Source: Chitinophaga polysaccharea (GTDB lineage: Bacteria > Bacteroidota > Bacteroidia > Chitinophagales > Chitinophagaceae). Taken from it: a DNA stretch of 64,000 nucleotides. Position numbers and translations under genes: made by a program. Of the stretch, positions 51,734-59,956 are shown in pieces (position 1 is the first letter of the stretch; each line of letters opens with the position of its first letter). Under the pieces are notes generated by a model. It ran no database searches and had not been told where the DNA came from. It saw nothing but the letters and a program-made list of their open reading frames with translations. Where the stretch lies: assembly GCF_007829335.1 (NCBI RefSeq), contig NZ_VIWO01000007.1, positions 1 to 64,000 on the forward strand, in the 5' to 3' direction.

Positions 51734-53159
51734 ACGAATATATCACTATATACTCAGTGCAGGTATGGCTGTTACGGCAGCCGCTTGCAGCACCCAGAAA
51801 GAACTGTCTTTACCTGAGCGTATAACCGTTCCTGTTACTACGGATACGTTATCGCTCAGCAGTTTTTCGCAGGTATTCAATGACCCATACTTACAGGGAC
51901 TGATAGATACCGCACTGCATAACAATTTCGACCTGCTTTCTGCTGCTCAGCGGGTAGCTGTAGCGCAGGCCAACCTGATGATGGCTAAAAATGCCTGGCT
52001 GCCATCGCTCAACCTGGCGCTATCCTCCGGCGTGGATAAGTACGCAGACTATACCCTCAACGGCGTTGGTAATTTTGATACCAACCTGTCGCCCAACATC
52101 AGTAAAGATCAGCACATTCCCGGCCCCACCCCGGAGTATTTTGCCGGTTTACGCAGCAGCTGGGAAATTGATCTCTGGGGGAAATTAAAAAGCCAGCGCC
52201 AAGCTTCTTATGCCCGTTTCCTGGGGAGCGAACAGGGGCGCCGCCTGCTGGTAACTCAGATTGTGGCAGGCGTTAGCGGTTTGTACTACGAACTCACTGC
52301 GATGGACAACGAGCTGGCTATTATTCAACGCAATATCACCCTGCAGGAAGCAGCCGTGGCCACTGTGCATATACAAAAGGCCGGCGGCCGGGCCACTGAG
52401 CTGGCGGTGCAACAGTTTACTGCACAACTGCTGAGTACCAAAGCCCTGGAGTTTGGGGTAAAACAGGAAATTACCTCACTGGAAAACCAGTTAAACGCCT
52501 TAATGGGCAGGCTGCCACAACCCATTTCACGTACTACTATTACCGGTACACAGACGTTACCTGCTGCGGTGAAAGGAGGTATTCCGTCTAGTCTCTTGCT
52601 GTTGCGGCCCGACATACAACGTGCAGAGCTGGAACTTACAGCCGCCAAAGCAGATGTAAAAGCGGCAAGGGCTGCATTCCTGCCTTCACTGACCATTACG
52701 CCCTATACCGGCTTTAATGCCTTTAAAGCGGGACTGTTGTTCCAATCGCCCGGCTCTATCGCCTGGGGCGCGGTAGGCAATTTAACAGCGCCTATCTTCA
52801 ATAAAAAACAGCTAAAAGCACAGTACAATATTAGTACCGCCAACGCCTATACGGCCTTCTATGATTATCAGCAAGCGATAGTGAATAGCTACCAGGAAGT
52901 AGCCTCGGCACTGAACAAAGTAGACAACCAGCAACAGGCTTTTGCCCTGAAAAGCAATGAAGTATTGGTGTTGCAGGAAGCGGTATCTACCGCCAACATC
53001 CTGTTTACCACCGGCTATGCCAATTACCTGGAGGTAATTACCGCACAGAAAAATGTGCTGGAAGCAGAGCTGGCGTTGGTCACTACCCGGCGGAATGTAT
53101 ACCAGGGGTTGGTTTCCCTGTACCGCGCCCTGGGCGGAGGGTTTAACGTTGCCCAATAG
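51726..53159 (+). CDS. Outer-membrane efflux channel (TolC/OprM, NodT type)
   Basis: 477 residues. A signal with lipobox TAAAC (about 17-21) makes it a lipoprotein like OprM. Two outer-membrane-factor repeats: NNFDLLSAAQRVAVAQANLMMAK and AELELTAAKADVKAARAAFLP; also SWEIDLWGKLKSQRQA and YEQVVASAL-type NSYQEVASALNKVDNQQQ. Completes the tripartite pump. Followed by a bidirectional terminator. Confidence 0.93.
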   Translation: MNKRIYHYILSAGMAVTAAACSTQKELSLPERITVPVTTDTLSLSSFSQVFNDPYLQGLIDTALHNNFDLLSAAQRVAVAQANLMMAKNAWLPSLNLALSSGVDKYADYTLNGVGNFDTNLSPNISKDQHIPGPTPEYFAGLRSSWEIDLWGKLKSQRQASYARFLGSEQGRRLLVTQIVAGVSGLYYELTAMDNELAIIQRNITLQEAAVATVHIQKAGGRATELAVQQFTAQLLSTKALEFGVKQEITSLENQLNALMGRLPQPISRTTITGTQTLPAAVKGGIPSSLLLLRPDIQRAELELTAAKADVKAARAAFLPSLTITPYTGFNAFKAGLLFQSPGSIAWGAVGNLTAPIFNKKQLKAQYNISTANAYTAFYDYQQAIVNSYQEVASALNKVDNQQQAFALKSNEVLVLQEAVSTANILFTTGYANYLEVITAQKNVLEAELALVTTRRNVYQGLVSLYRALGGGFNVAQ

Positions 53160-53175
53160 CAGGCAGGGAAAAAAT

Positions 53176-53216
53176 ATGGGGAGATAGCGGCCACCCGGTG
53201 GTTGCTATCTCCCCAT
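53176..53216. terminator. Bidirectional terminator between efflux operon and esterase
   Basis: 13-bp perfect stem ATGGGGAGATAGC (53176-53188) / GCTATCTCCCCAT (53204-53216) with an inner 5-bp pair CCACC/GGTGG; A run on the left and T run on the right serve both strands. Confidence 0.85.
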
Positions 53217-53234
53217 TTTATTTTAAAGATGTTA

Positions 53235-54032
53235 TTATTTCTTTTGGTGTTCAAACAACCAGGTCATGAGCCCCGGCTCCACAAACACATTATCCCAGCT
53301 ATTATGTCCTACACCGGGATATTCCGTATACTTTTCTTCTGCTCCCAGGGCCTTCAGTTTGGCATCATAAGCGCGGGAGGCTTCTACCGGTACTACCTTG
53401 TCATCGCCACCGTGGAAAATCCATACTGGTACCTTTTTAGCGAAATTACCGGCTGCTTCTACGTTACCGGCGCCGCAAATAGGGAACGCAGCGGCAAACA
53501 GCTTAGGCCGTTTGGTAATCAGGTAGAATGTACCCATGCCTCCCAGCGATAAACCACCCAGGTATACACGTTTGGTATCTACCTTGCCGGAAGCCAGCAA
53601 ACTATCCAGTAAACTATTGACGAGCGTTGTAGCCGGTGAAGGCGTAACTTTCAGCGGGAAATCTACCCGTTGAAACTTTCCGGCGCTATCACTTACAAAT
53701 TCCATCGGCGCCCAGGTCTGGTTCAATGGTAATTGCGGGAAAACTACAATCGCGGGATAATGCTCCCGGATACTATCGCGCAAAAACATCGTGCCGCCAT
53801 GCAGCAGTTGTGCATTATTGTCAGAGCCCCGTTCCCCGGCGCCATGTAGGAATACGATCAACGGGTATTTCTTGTGGGCATCATAATGCAGCGGTAGCAA
53901 AAGACGGTAACGAAGGGTATCGCCTTTACGGATAAATGTTTGAGAACTATAGGCCGACAGGTCCTCCTGCGCCGAAGCCACCATACCGGTAGTTAACAGG
54001 CAGGCCAGTAACAAGACTTTGAGGTATCGCAT
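53235..54032 (-). CDS. Exported alpha/beta hydrolase (phospholipase/carboxylesterase-like)
   Basis: 265 residues. A signal peptide ends near VASAQ (about 21). The oxyanion motif is IVFLHGAGERGSD (about 58-70) and the nucleophile elbow GGLSLGGMG; acid and base are probably Asp in IFHGGDDKVVP and His in GVGHNSWDN. This is the layout of the predicted-peptidase/feruloyl-esterase group often linked to polysaccharide side chains. It stands alone, and the actual ester is unknown. Confidence 0.85.
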   Translation of the reverse strand: MRYLKVLLLACLLTTGMVASAQEDLSAYSSQTFIRKGDTLRYRLLLPLHYDAHKKYPLIVFLHGAGERGSDNNAQLLHGGTMFLRDSIREHYPAIVVFPQLPLNQTWAPMEFVSDSAGKFQRVDFPLKVTPSPATTLVNSLLDSLLASGKVDTKRVYLGGLSLGGMGTFYLITKRPKLFAAAFPICGAGNVEAAGNFAKKVPVWIFHGGDDKVVPVEASRAYDAKLKALGAEEKYTEYPGVGHNSWDNVFVEPGLMTWLFEHQKK

Positions 54033-54067
54033 AGCGGGAATTTTATACCCAATATACTACCGCTAAG

Positions 54068-54865
54068 TCAGTATTTCAATGTAAAATGTTGCTTCACTTT
54101 AAAATCCTTCCGGAAGAATACCAACCCGATGAAAAACAGGTCGATGGTTAAGGTTACCTGGGGATGGGCCTGGATGGTATGCCAGGCGGCTTCCATATCG
54201 GGCGTCCAGTGAATGTCGTCAAAGATAAAAACGGAGTACTCATCAGCAAACTGCAGACATTGCTCAAAATATGCCAACGTTGGTTCCTTACGGTGGTTGC
54301 CGTCTATATAAACCCAATCCGGCAGCTGCATCTGCTTTAATACATCCGGCAGTACGGTATCAAAGTTCCCCGTTACCTGGGTGATATTACGAAGGTGCAG
54401 GGCTTCAAAATTCTTCGCTGCCCGGGCAGCAATGTTTGGGCAGCCTTCAATGGTATATACTTTTGCTTTGGGGGCCGCTTTGGCCATATAAGCCGTAGAA
54501 AGACCCATAGAGGTCCCTAATTCCAGGATCCTGGCCGGTTGGAGGTATTGTATCAGCCGGTAGAACAACTGCCCGAATTTGGGTTGTTTGGCGGCATAAC
54601 GGGTAATATCCCTCACCCGCCGTTCATTACCGGCTGAAATCAGCGATCCGGCGCCCAGGTCGGTTACCTGCAGCGTTTCCTCACTGTGGAGCAATTGTTT
54701 GCGCAACGCTTCAATTTCCGCAAAAGCGGTATGCCTGCTTTTATCCAGCAACACATCCTCTATCAGTGCATATACAAAAGGAGAATGTACATCATGACGG
54801 TTACCTGAAGTAAAATAGTACTTCAGGTATTTACTGGCTAAATTATACTGTTGCGCTAAACCCAC
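54068..54865 (-). CDS. Class I SAM-dependent methyltransferase
   Basis: 265 residues, cytoplasmic. The SAM motif is ARILELGTSMGLSTAYMAKA, the second acidic residue is in YTIEGCPN, and DWVYIDGNHRKEPTLAYFEQC follows, the pattern of the Methyltransf_24/O-methyltransferase group. The N-terminal 60 residues (YLKYYFTSGNRHDVHSPFVYA) recur in Bacteroidota relatives. It follows the glycosyltransferase gene by 16 bases. Together they may act on a lipid-linked sugar or surface glycan; the substrate is unknown. Confidence 0.8.
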   Translation of the reverse strand: MGLAQQYNLASKYLKYYFTSGNRHDVHSPFVYALIEDVLLDKSRHTAFAEIEALRKQLLHSEETLQVTDLGAGSLISAGNERRVRDITRYAAKQPKFGQLFYRLIQYLQPARILELGTSMGLSTAYMAKAAPKAKVYTIEGCPNIAARAAKNFEALHLRNITQVTGNFDTVLPDVLKQMQLPDWVYIDGNHRKEPTLAYFEQCLQFADEYSVFIFDDIHWTPDMEAAWHTIQAHPQVTLTIDLFFIGLVFFRKDFKVKQHFTLKY

Positions 54866-54881
54866 TGCCTATATTAAATTT

Positions 54882-55619
54882 TTAATAAATCTTAGCTTTT
54901 ATAATACCCCATTTGTGCAAACGATGCTGCACCGATACTCTCAATACGCCCAGTCCATAAATGGCGCTGCGCTTAAAATTGATACTGGATGCCTCATCGA
55001 AATATTTGGTAGGACAAGTCACCTCAGCAATATCATAGCCTTTCATAAAGATCTGCGAAACCATTTCATTGTCAAACACAAAATCGTCGCTATCAGCCAT
55101 GTAGTTGATATTGTTAAGTACTTCTGCCGAAAAAGTACGATAACCTGTATGGTACTCACTCAGCTTCTGCCCAATCAGGATGTTTTGGGTCAATGTCAGA
55201 AAACGGTTAAAAACATATTTGTACATCGGCATACCGCCTTTCAGGGCACCTTTTCCCAGGATTCTGGAGCCAAACACCACCGGGTATACGTCGTTGGCAA
55301 TGATGCTGCACATGGCCGTAATCAGCTTGGGCGTATACTGGTAGTCTGGATGCAGCATTACCACGATGTCTGCGCCCAGTTCCAATGCCTTGTTATAACA
55401 GGATTTCTGGTTACCACCATAACCTTTGTTCTTATCATGGCGAATCAGATGTTGGATACCCAGCTTACGCCCTACTTCCAGGGTATCATCTTTACTGGCG
55501 TCATCTACCAATACTACATCATCTACGATCTCAAAAGGGATCTCCCGGAAGGTTTTTTCCAGCGTTAAAGCTGCGTTGTAGGCCGGTAATACAACCACAA
55601 TCTTTTTGTTATTAAGCAT
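54882..55619 (-). CDS. Family 2 glycosyltransferase (DPM1-like)
   Basis: 245 residues. GT-A fold with VVVLPAYNAALTLEKTFREIP, the nucleotide-binding VLVDDASKDDTLEVGRKLG, and VMLHPDYQYTPKLI in place of the DxD region. Resembles polyprenyl-phosphate mannose/glucose synthases without their membrane tail. Probably makes a lipid-linked sugar. First gene of a two-gene unit with the methyltransferase; a -7 box lies 22 bases upstream of the ATG. Confidence 0.88.
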   Translation of the reverse strand: MLNNKKIVVVLPAYNAALTLEKTFREIPFEIVDDVVLVDDASKDDTLEVGRKLGIQHLIRHDKNKGYGGNQKSCYNKALELGADIVVMLHPDYQYTPKLITAMCSIIANDVYPVVFGSRILGKGALKGGMPMYKYVFNRFLTLTQNILIGQKLSEYHTGYRTFSAEVLNNINYMADSDDFVFDNEMVSQIFMKGYDIAEVTCPTKYFDEASSINFKRSAIYGLGVLRVSVQHRLHKWGIIKAKIY

Positions 55620-55641
55620 GAAAGTGGATCAAATTTGGCTG

Positions 55642-55649
55642 CAAAGGTA
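55642..55649 (-). promoter_or_regulatory. -7 box of the glycosyltransferase gene
   Basis: Minus strand TACCTTTG, full consensus, 22 bases before the ATG at 55619. Confidence 0.55.
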
Positions 55650-55737
55650 AGTCACCTGCTGATAATTCAAAATATATCGCAGAAAAGCTCCCTTTTCACC
55701 ACCTATCATGATTTAATTTTAACTGTTATTAATTATT

Positions 55738-55745
55738 TATCTTTG
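55738..55745 (+). promoter_or_regulatory. -7 box upstream of the exported coiled-coil protein gene
   Basis: TATCTTTG, full consensus. Transcription should start near 55750, which makes the first ATG codons (55750, 55753) part of or next to the start site and favours a later start for the gene. Confidence 0.5.
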
Positions 55746-55806
55746 CCTGATGATGTTTTTGGCATCATATTTTCTTAAATTTTTGTTAACAAAAAGTAAC
55801 AATCAC

Positions 55807-57135
55807 ATGTTAAAACACCTACCAACGGAAATGAAGCATGATAAACCCTTGACTGACAAGTGTTATGGTTCATTACCGTTAGTACAAATGGCTCAAAGGT
55901 TCCTGTCATCAGGATGGATGAAAGTTATACCAGCTCCGCTTGTTCTTCTTTTAACCTTCCATACTGCACAGGCACAAGATCCTGAATTAAAAAGCACTGT
56001 TGCTCCTGTTATCAAAACCCAGGATACTACCATCCGTAAACTTATGGAAGAAGTACAACGGATCACCGATAACGATAAGCAAAACTCCAACGCCATCCAG
56101 GCTTTATTACAGGGTAAAGAAATTGATAATATCACTAAATATGAGTTGATTAAAAACAATATCATTAACGCCAGTGAGACTTATTATTTACTCAACAAAA
56201 AGATTATTGACCTTAAATCACGTACTACTACCAATAACCTGGATGTATTTATCACCTCGCTGAATAACCCGGAAAGTAAAGCCCTGGGCTTCTCGCTAAG
56301 TGACCGCATTGTGGAATTGGTGGAAAAAATCATTCTGAAAAATAAAAGTGATAAGGGAGAAAAGAATTCAAAAATTGTTGAATCGACCAAATCCATTATC
56401 AACAGCCCCATTTTCCAGAGCTTCACTTCATTAACACCGCCGTTGGCCATTGCCAATTCGGTGATGAATTTCCTGCACAGTGTAAGTGTGAATAACAAAC
56501 AGATCAACCAAAAATCGCTGCAGGAATTTGAGAAGGAACTCAATAAATATGTTGTTTATTACACCGCATTGAACGATGCCAACCAGAAATTTGAATATGG
56601 CCTCAACTTCAATAAAGATCAGTTAAGCCTGCTGCAGGATAACCTGTTCGATCACCTGTCGTTCACAGCTACCTCGCTTAAATTCCCTGCACCTCAAAAA
56701 GGCAACCAGGGCCTGAGCCAGACCATGAATGAATACTTTTTTGACTTCAAGAAGGAAAAGGTAGTTGATTACTTCAACCAGTTGGAAGCGAAGTATACCA
56801 AAAACAAACGTATCGATTACGAATCCCTGCTCCGGGAAAATTCTTCCCTGAAAGAGGTAAATAACCAGCTGGAAGACCTGGTACTTCAAACCAAACGTTT
56901 CGAAAACCTGTACAACGAATACTTTACCCTGCTGGACTCTTATTACACCAAGGTGAACAATTCGCTGAAAATAGCCCAGGACAACGGGTTGGCGGATAAA
57001 AGCATTATCGATACCAAACAGGCAGAATTCAGAAACCTGAAAACAGAAGCTGTGGGCGAAATCCAGGCATCTATCAATATTCGTGAGCTCTATAGCAATA
57101 CAGAAAAAATCAAATACCGTTACAGGATATTCTAA
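55807..57135 (+). CDS. Exported coiled-coil protein of unknown function
   Basis: 442 residues from ATG 55807; an in-frame ATG at 55750 sits at the predicted transcription start and is less likely. A long polar N-terminal region (about 35 residues) precedes a hydrophobic stretch VIPAPLVLLLTFHTAQAQ, which looks like a signal with cleavage after AQAQ. The mature part is almost all helical and polar, with coiled-coil-like segments near 75-130, 230-290 and 335-400 (SSLKEVNNQLEDLVLQTKRF). No domain recognised. It is expressed alone and ends at a strong hairpin. Confidence 0.65.
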   Translation: MLKHLPTEMKHDKPLTDKCYGSLPLVQMAQRFLSSGWMKVIPAPLVLLLTFHTAQAQDPELKSTVAPVIKTQDTTIRKLMEEVQRITDNDKQNSNAIQALLQGKEIDNITKYELIKNNIINASETYYLLNKKIIDLKSRTTTNNLDVFITSLNNPESKALGFSLSDRIVELVEKIILKNKSDKGEKNSKIVESTKSIINSPIFQSFTSLTPPLAIANSVMNFLHSVSVNNKQINQKSLQEFEKELNKYVVYYTALNDANQKFEYGLNFNKDQLSLLQDNLFDHLSFTATSLKFPAPQKGNQGLSQTMNEYFFDFKKEKVVDYFNQLEAKYTKNKRIDYESLLRENSSLKEVNNQLEDLVLQTKRFENLYNEYFTLLDSYYTKVNNSLKIAQDNGLADKSIIDTKQAEFRNLKTEAVGEIQASINIRELYSNTEKIKYRYRIF

Positions 57136-57156
57136 CGGTATTAATTCAAAAGATAC

Positions 57157-57189
57157 AAAGCAGAAAGTATAATACTTTCTGCTTTTTTT
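57157..57189 (+). terminator. Intrinsic terminator with an AAAGCAG stem
   Basis: Arms AAAGCAGAAAGTAT (57157-57170) / ATACTTTCTGCTTT (57172-57185) with a T run to 57189. The stem contains the same 7-base word seen in the dispersed palindromic repeats. Confidence 0.75.
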
Positions 57190-57210
57190 ATGTACTACCC
57201 TATAGATTTT

Positions 57211-57233
57211 ATTGATACCTTTGCGCTATCAAT
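57211..57233 (+). promoter_or_regulatory. oxyR promoter with overlapping LysR-type palindrome
   Basis: The -7 box TACCTTTG (57216-57223) lies within a perfect inverted repeat ATTGATA (57211-57217) N9 TATCAAT (57227-57233). This is the dyad form expected for a LysR-family autoregulatory site, ten bases before the ATG at 57243. Confidence 0.6.
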
Positions 57234-57242
57234 TTAGAGGAA

Positions 57243-58187
57243 ATGACGACAGTTCAATTGGAATACATCGTGGCAGTGGATACCTATAGGAGCTTTGTAT
57301 TAGCAGCGGAAAAGTGTTTTGTGACCCAGCCAACACTGAGTATGCAGATACAGAAACTGGAAGATGAATTAGGGATTAAACTGTTTGATCGTAGCAAACT
57401 ACCCGTAGTCCCTACTGAAATAGGCGTTTCCGTGGTAGCCCAGGCCAGGATCATTATCAAGGAAAATGCCCGCATCCGTGAAATCATTGCCGATCAGAAA
57501 AAAGAAATACAGGGAAACCTGAAAGTGGGCATTATCCCTACGCTGGCCCCCTACCTGCTTCCCCGTATCCTTACCGGCTTTATGAAAAAGTATCCTAAGG
57601 TAAAGCTGGAAATATGGGAATACCCTACGGAGCAGATCATGCAGCAACTGAAGCAGGAACTGCTTGATTGTGGCTTGCTGGCTACTCCCTTACACAATCC
57701 ACACCTGGAAGAGCATCCACTGTTTTATGAATCGTTCGTGGTATATACGGCTAAAAGTAATCCACTCTACGACAAGAAAATAGTGAAGGCCGAAGAGCTG
57801 GACATCAAAGAGGTATGGCTGCTGAATGAAGGACACTGCATGCGCAACCAGGTGCTGAATATCTGTAAGGATAAATTCACCATGGGCGATAACAAAAACC
57901 TGGAATATAATACAGGTAGTGTTGAAACCCTGAAAAGGATGGTAGATCTCAATGAAGGCTATACGATTTTACCGGAGCTGTCGCTACAGGACCTGAATAC
58001 CCGGCAACTCAATATGGTCCGCTATTTCAAAGCGCCGGAACCGGTGAGGGAAATCAGCCTGGTAACTCATCGCCATTTTATTAAGCAGGCGCTGATAGAG
58101 GCCTTCAAAAAAGAGATCCTGGCTCATATACCAGATAAGATGAAGGCCCAGAAGAATAAAAAAGTAATAGATATTTTAACGGAATAA
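57243..58187 (+). CDS. oxyR: OxyR-type LysR-family peroxide sensor regulator
   Basis: 314 residues. The N-terminal helix-turn-helix (about 1-65) has FVLAAEKCFVTQPTLSMQIQKLE. The regulatory domain contains GHCMRNQVLNIC, placing Cys199 and Cys208 at the same positions as the redox pair of E. coli OxyR, so it very likely forms a disulfide with H2O2 and activates peroxide defence genes. No catalase or peroxiredoxin gene is adjacent. A dyad overlapping its own -7 box suggests autoregulation. Confidence 0.92.
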   Translation: MTTVQLEYIVAVDTYRSFVLAAEKCFVTQPTLSMQIQKLEDELGIKLFDRSKLPVVPTEIGVSVVAQARIIIKENARIREIIADQKKEIQGNLKVGIIPTLAPYLLPRILTGFMKKYPKVKLEIWEYPTEQIMQQLKQELLDCGLLATPLHNPHLEEHPLFYESFVVYTAKSNPLYDKKIVKAEELDIKEVWLLNEGHCMRNQVLNICKDKFTMGDNKNLEYNTGSVETLKRMVDLNEGYTILPELSLQDLNTRQLNMVRYFKAPEPVREISLVTHRHFIKQALIEAFKKEILAHIPDKMKAQKNKKVIDILTE

Positions 58188-58198
58188 GCAGAAAACAA

Positions 58199-58285
58199 AA
58201 AGCTATTGTGGAGAATAACTAAGCGAGTATTTAAAAATTCGCTTTAATCATCCTCCACAATAGCTTTATGCTTTATGCTTATTAT
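58199..58285. repeat. Palindromic heptad repeat, copy D
   Basis: Outer arms AAAGCTATTGTGGAG (58199-58213) and CTCCACAATAGCTTT (58253-58267), perfect over 15 bp, enclose an inner hairpin AAGCGA (58221-58226) / TCGCTT (58239-58244) around GTATTTAAAAAT. Right-hand units TTTATGC TTTATGC follow to the M48 stop codon region. It begins right after the oxyR stop and lies between convergent genes. Confidence 0.8.
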
Positions 58286-59085
58286 GCTCTTCCCGGCGTA
58301 TAATATTTCATTGCTTCCGGCATCAGTTGCTGTAATTTCTGCACACGGGTAGCGTCGCTGGGGTGAGTGCTTAAGAACTCAGGTGGCTTTTGTCCGTTGC
58401 TCATATTGGCCATACGCTGCCAGAATGGAATAGCTTCCTGTGGGTTGTATCCCGCCATAGCCATGAATATCACACCCAGATGATCTGCTTCCAGCTCATT
58501 ACCACGGGAAAATGCCAGCATCCCCATATTACCACCTACACCAAATGCCTGGTTAAATATATTTACTGCTGTTGGGTTCTTGTTCAATGCCACAGCGCCA
58601 GCTACCTGTATTCCCTGCATTACCAATCCCTGGCTCATACGTTCGTTACCATGACGGGCAATAGCGTGCGCAATTTCATGCCCCATTACACAGGCCAGTG
58701 CGGTTTCATTTTGGGTAACAGGCAACAATCCGGTATATACTACCACTTTTCCGCCAGGCATACACCAGGCATTCACTTCTTTACTGTCTACCAGGTTGAA
58801 TTCCCATTTATAATTGGCGATTTCATTTCCCATATTATTCTGGTTCATGTACCGGGTCACTGCCGCCGCGATACGCTGCCCCACTCTCCTGACCATTTCA
58901 GCATCTTTGCTCGTAGTTTGTGATACTACCTTATTAGATGACAGGAATGACTGGTATTCCTGCAAGGCCATTGATTGCATAGTGCTTTCAGGAACAAGAT
59001 TTAGCTGGCTACGACCAGTAATAGGTACACGCGAACAAGCTGCCAATCCCAGGCTAGCTGTAAAGAGTAAGAAATACTTTTTCAT
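58282..59085 (-). CDS. M48-family zinc metalloprotease lipoprotein
   Basis: 267 residues from ATG 59085; the longer in-frame start reads into palindromic repeat E and is rejected. The lipobox is GLAACS (Cys17), so it is a lipid-anchored periplasmic protein. The M48 domain has the zinc motif MGHEIAHAIARHGNERMS (HExxH), then ELEADHLGVIFMAMAGYNP (third ligand Glu) and FLSTHPSDATRVQKLQ. It resembles LoiP/BepA-type envelope quality-control proteases without the TPR tail of BepA. Confidence 0.92.
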   Translation of the reverse strand: MKKYFLLFTASLGLAACSRVPITGRSQLNLVPESTMQSMALQEYQSFLSSNKVVSQTTSKDAEMVRRVGQRIAAAVTRYMNQNNMGNEIANYKWEFNLVDSKEVNAWCMPGGKVVVYTGLLPVTQNETALACVMGHEIAHAIARHGNERMSQGLVMQGIQVAGAVALNKNPTAVNIFNQAFGVGGNMGMLAFSRGNELEADHLGVIFMAMAGYNPQEAIPFWQRMANMSNGQKPPEFLSTHPSDATRVQKLQQLMPEAMKYYTPGRA

Positions 59086-59120
59086 GGGAGTATTATTTAG
59101 AAATGCGTACAACGCAAAAA

Positions 59121-59176
59121 GCACAAAGCAAAAAGCATGCACATTTTGTGGCCATAGCTTTTTGCTTCATGCTTTA
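59121..59176. repeat. Palindromic heptad repeat, copy E (short variant)
   Basis: Perfect 11-bp arms AAGCAAAAAGC (59126-59136) / GCTTTTTGCTT (59157-59167), with further 7-base units on both sides (GCACAAA left, TTCATGC right). The centre differs from copies A-D. It lies between plsY and the M48 gene. Confidence 0.65.
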
Positions 59177-59191
59177 GTAATATAACTATAA

Positions 59192-59836
59192 TTAGTTTTT
59201 GTCTTTTTTGTTCTTAAACAGGGGTACTTTACTTTCCACGCCTTTCAACAACCGCGTAATATTCTTCTGATGTGTGAGTACCACCATGAGTGCCACAGCA
59301 ATAGCAAAAATGCGATAAAATATCTCAGGCTCATTAAAAATGTACAGGATCAATATCGGGAAAGCAATGCTGGCAATGATAGAACTGAGCGATACATACC
59401 TGGTCAGGAATAGGATCATTAAAAACACACCCACACAGCAAAGAGCTACCAACGGCTGGATAGCCAGTACCAGCCCAAACAAAGTGGCAATTCCCTTTCC
59501 ACCTTTAAAGTTTGCCCAAATAGGAAATATATGACCTACCACAGCAGCCAAGCCTAAACCTATCTGCAGGTTCACAAGTTGAGTAAGGTGTTCGGGATCA
59601 AGGTAATAGGGCGCCAGATAAGCCAATCGTACTGCTAATACACCTTTCAGCATATCTACCACCATTACAAAAGTACCGGCTTTAGGCCCCAGTACCCGGA
59701 AAGTATTGGTAGCACCGGCATTGCCGCTACCGTACTCCCTGATATCCATACCGAAAACGCCTTTACTCACCCAAACAGCTGTAGGAACAGATCCTATCAG
59801 ATAAGCACAAAAAAGCAATAAAACTTCTATCATCAC
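59192..59836 (-). CDS. plsY: Glycerol-3-phosphate acyltransferase PlsY
   Basis: 214 residues, inner-membrane protein with about five helices. Transfers the acyl group of acyl-phosphate to glycerol-3-phosphate, the first step of phospholipid synthesis. Conserved motifs: YLIGSVPTAVWVSK, YGSGNAGATNTFRVLG and GHIFPIWANFKGGKGIATLFG. The C-terminus is a short charged tail (KKDKN). Palindromic repeat E lies just downstream. Confidence 0.94.
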   Translation of the reverse strand: MMIEVLLLFCAYLIGSVPTAVWVSKGVFGMDIREYGSGNAGATNTFRVLGPKAGTFVMVVDMLKGVLAVRLAYLAPYYLDPEHLTQLVNLQIGLGLAAVVGHIFPIWANFKGGKGIATLFGLVLAIQPLVALCCVGVFLMILFLTRYVSLSSIIASIAFPILILYIFNEPEIFYRIFAIAVALMVVLTHQKNITRLLKGVESKVPLFKNKKDKN

Positions 59837-59956
59837 TACAAGTTAGGAATGCTAAGATAACAAATTCTATGTTAAAATAGAGAGAATATTAGAAAAGATT
59901 GTAACACAAAAGTTGGATTATCAACACTTTTTATATGTAACTTTTAATAAATTTCG

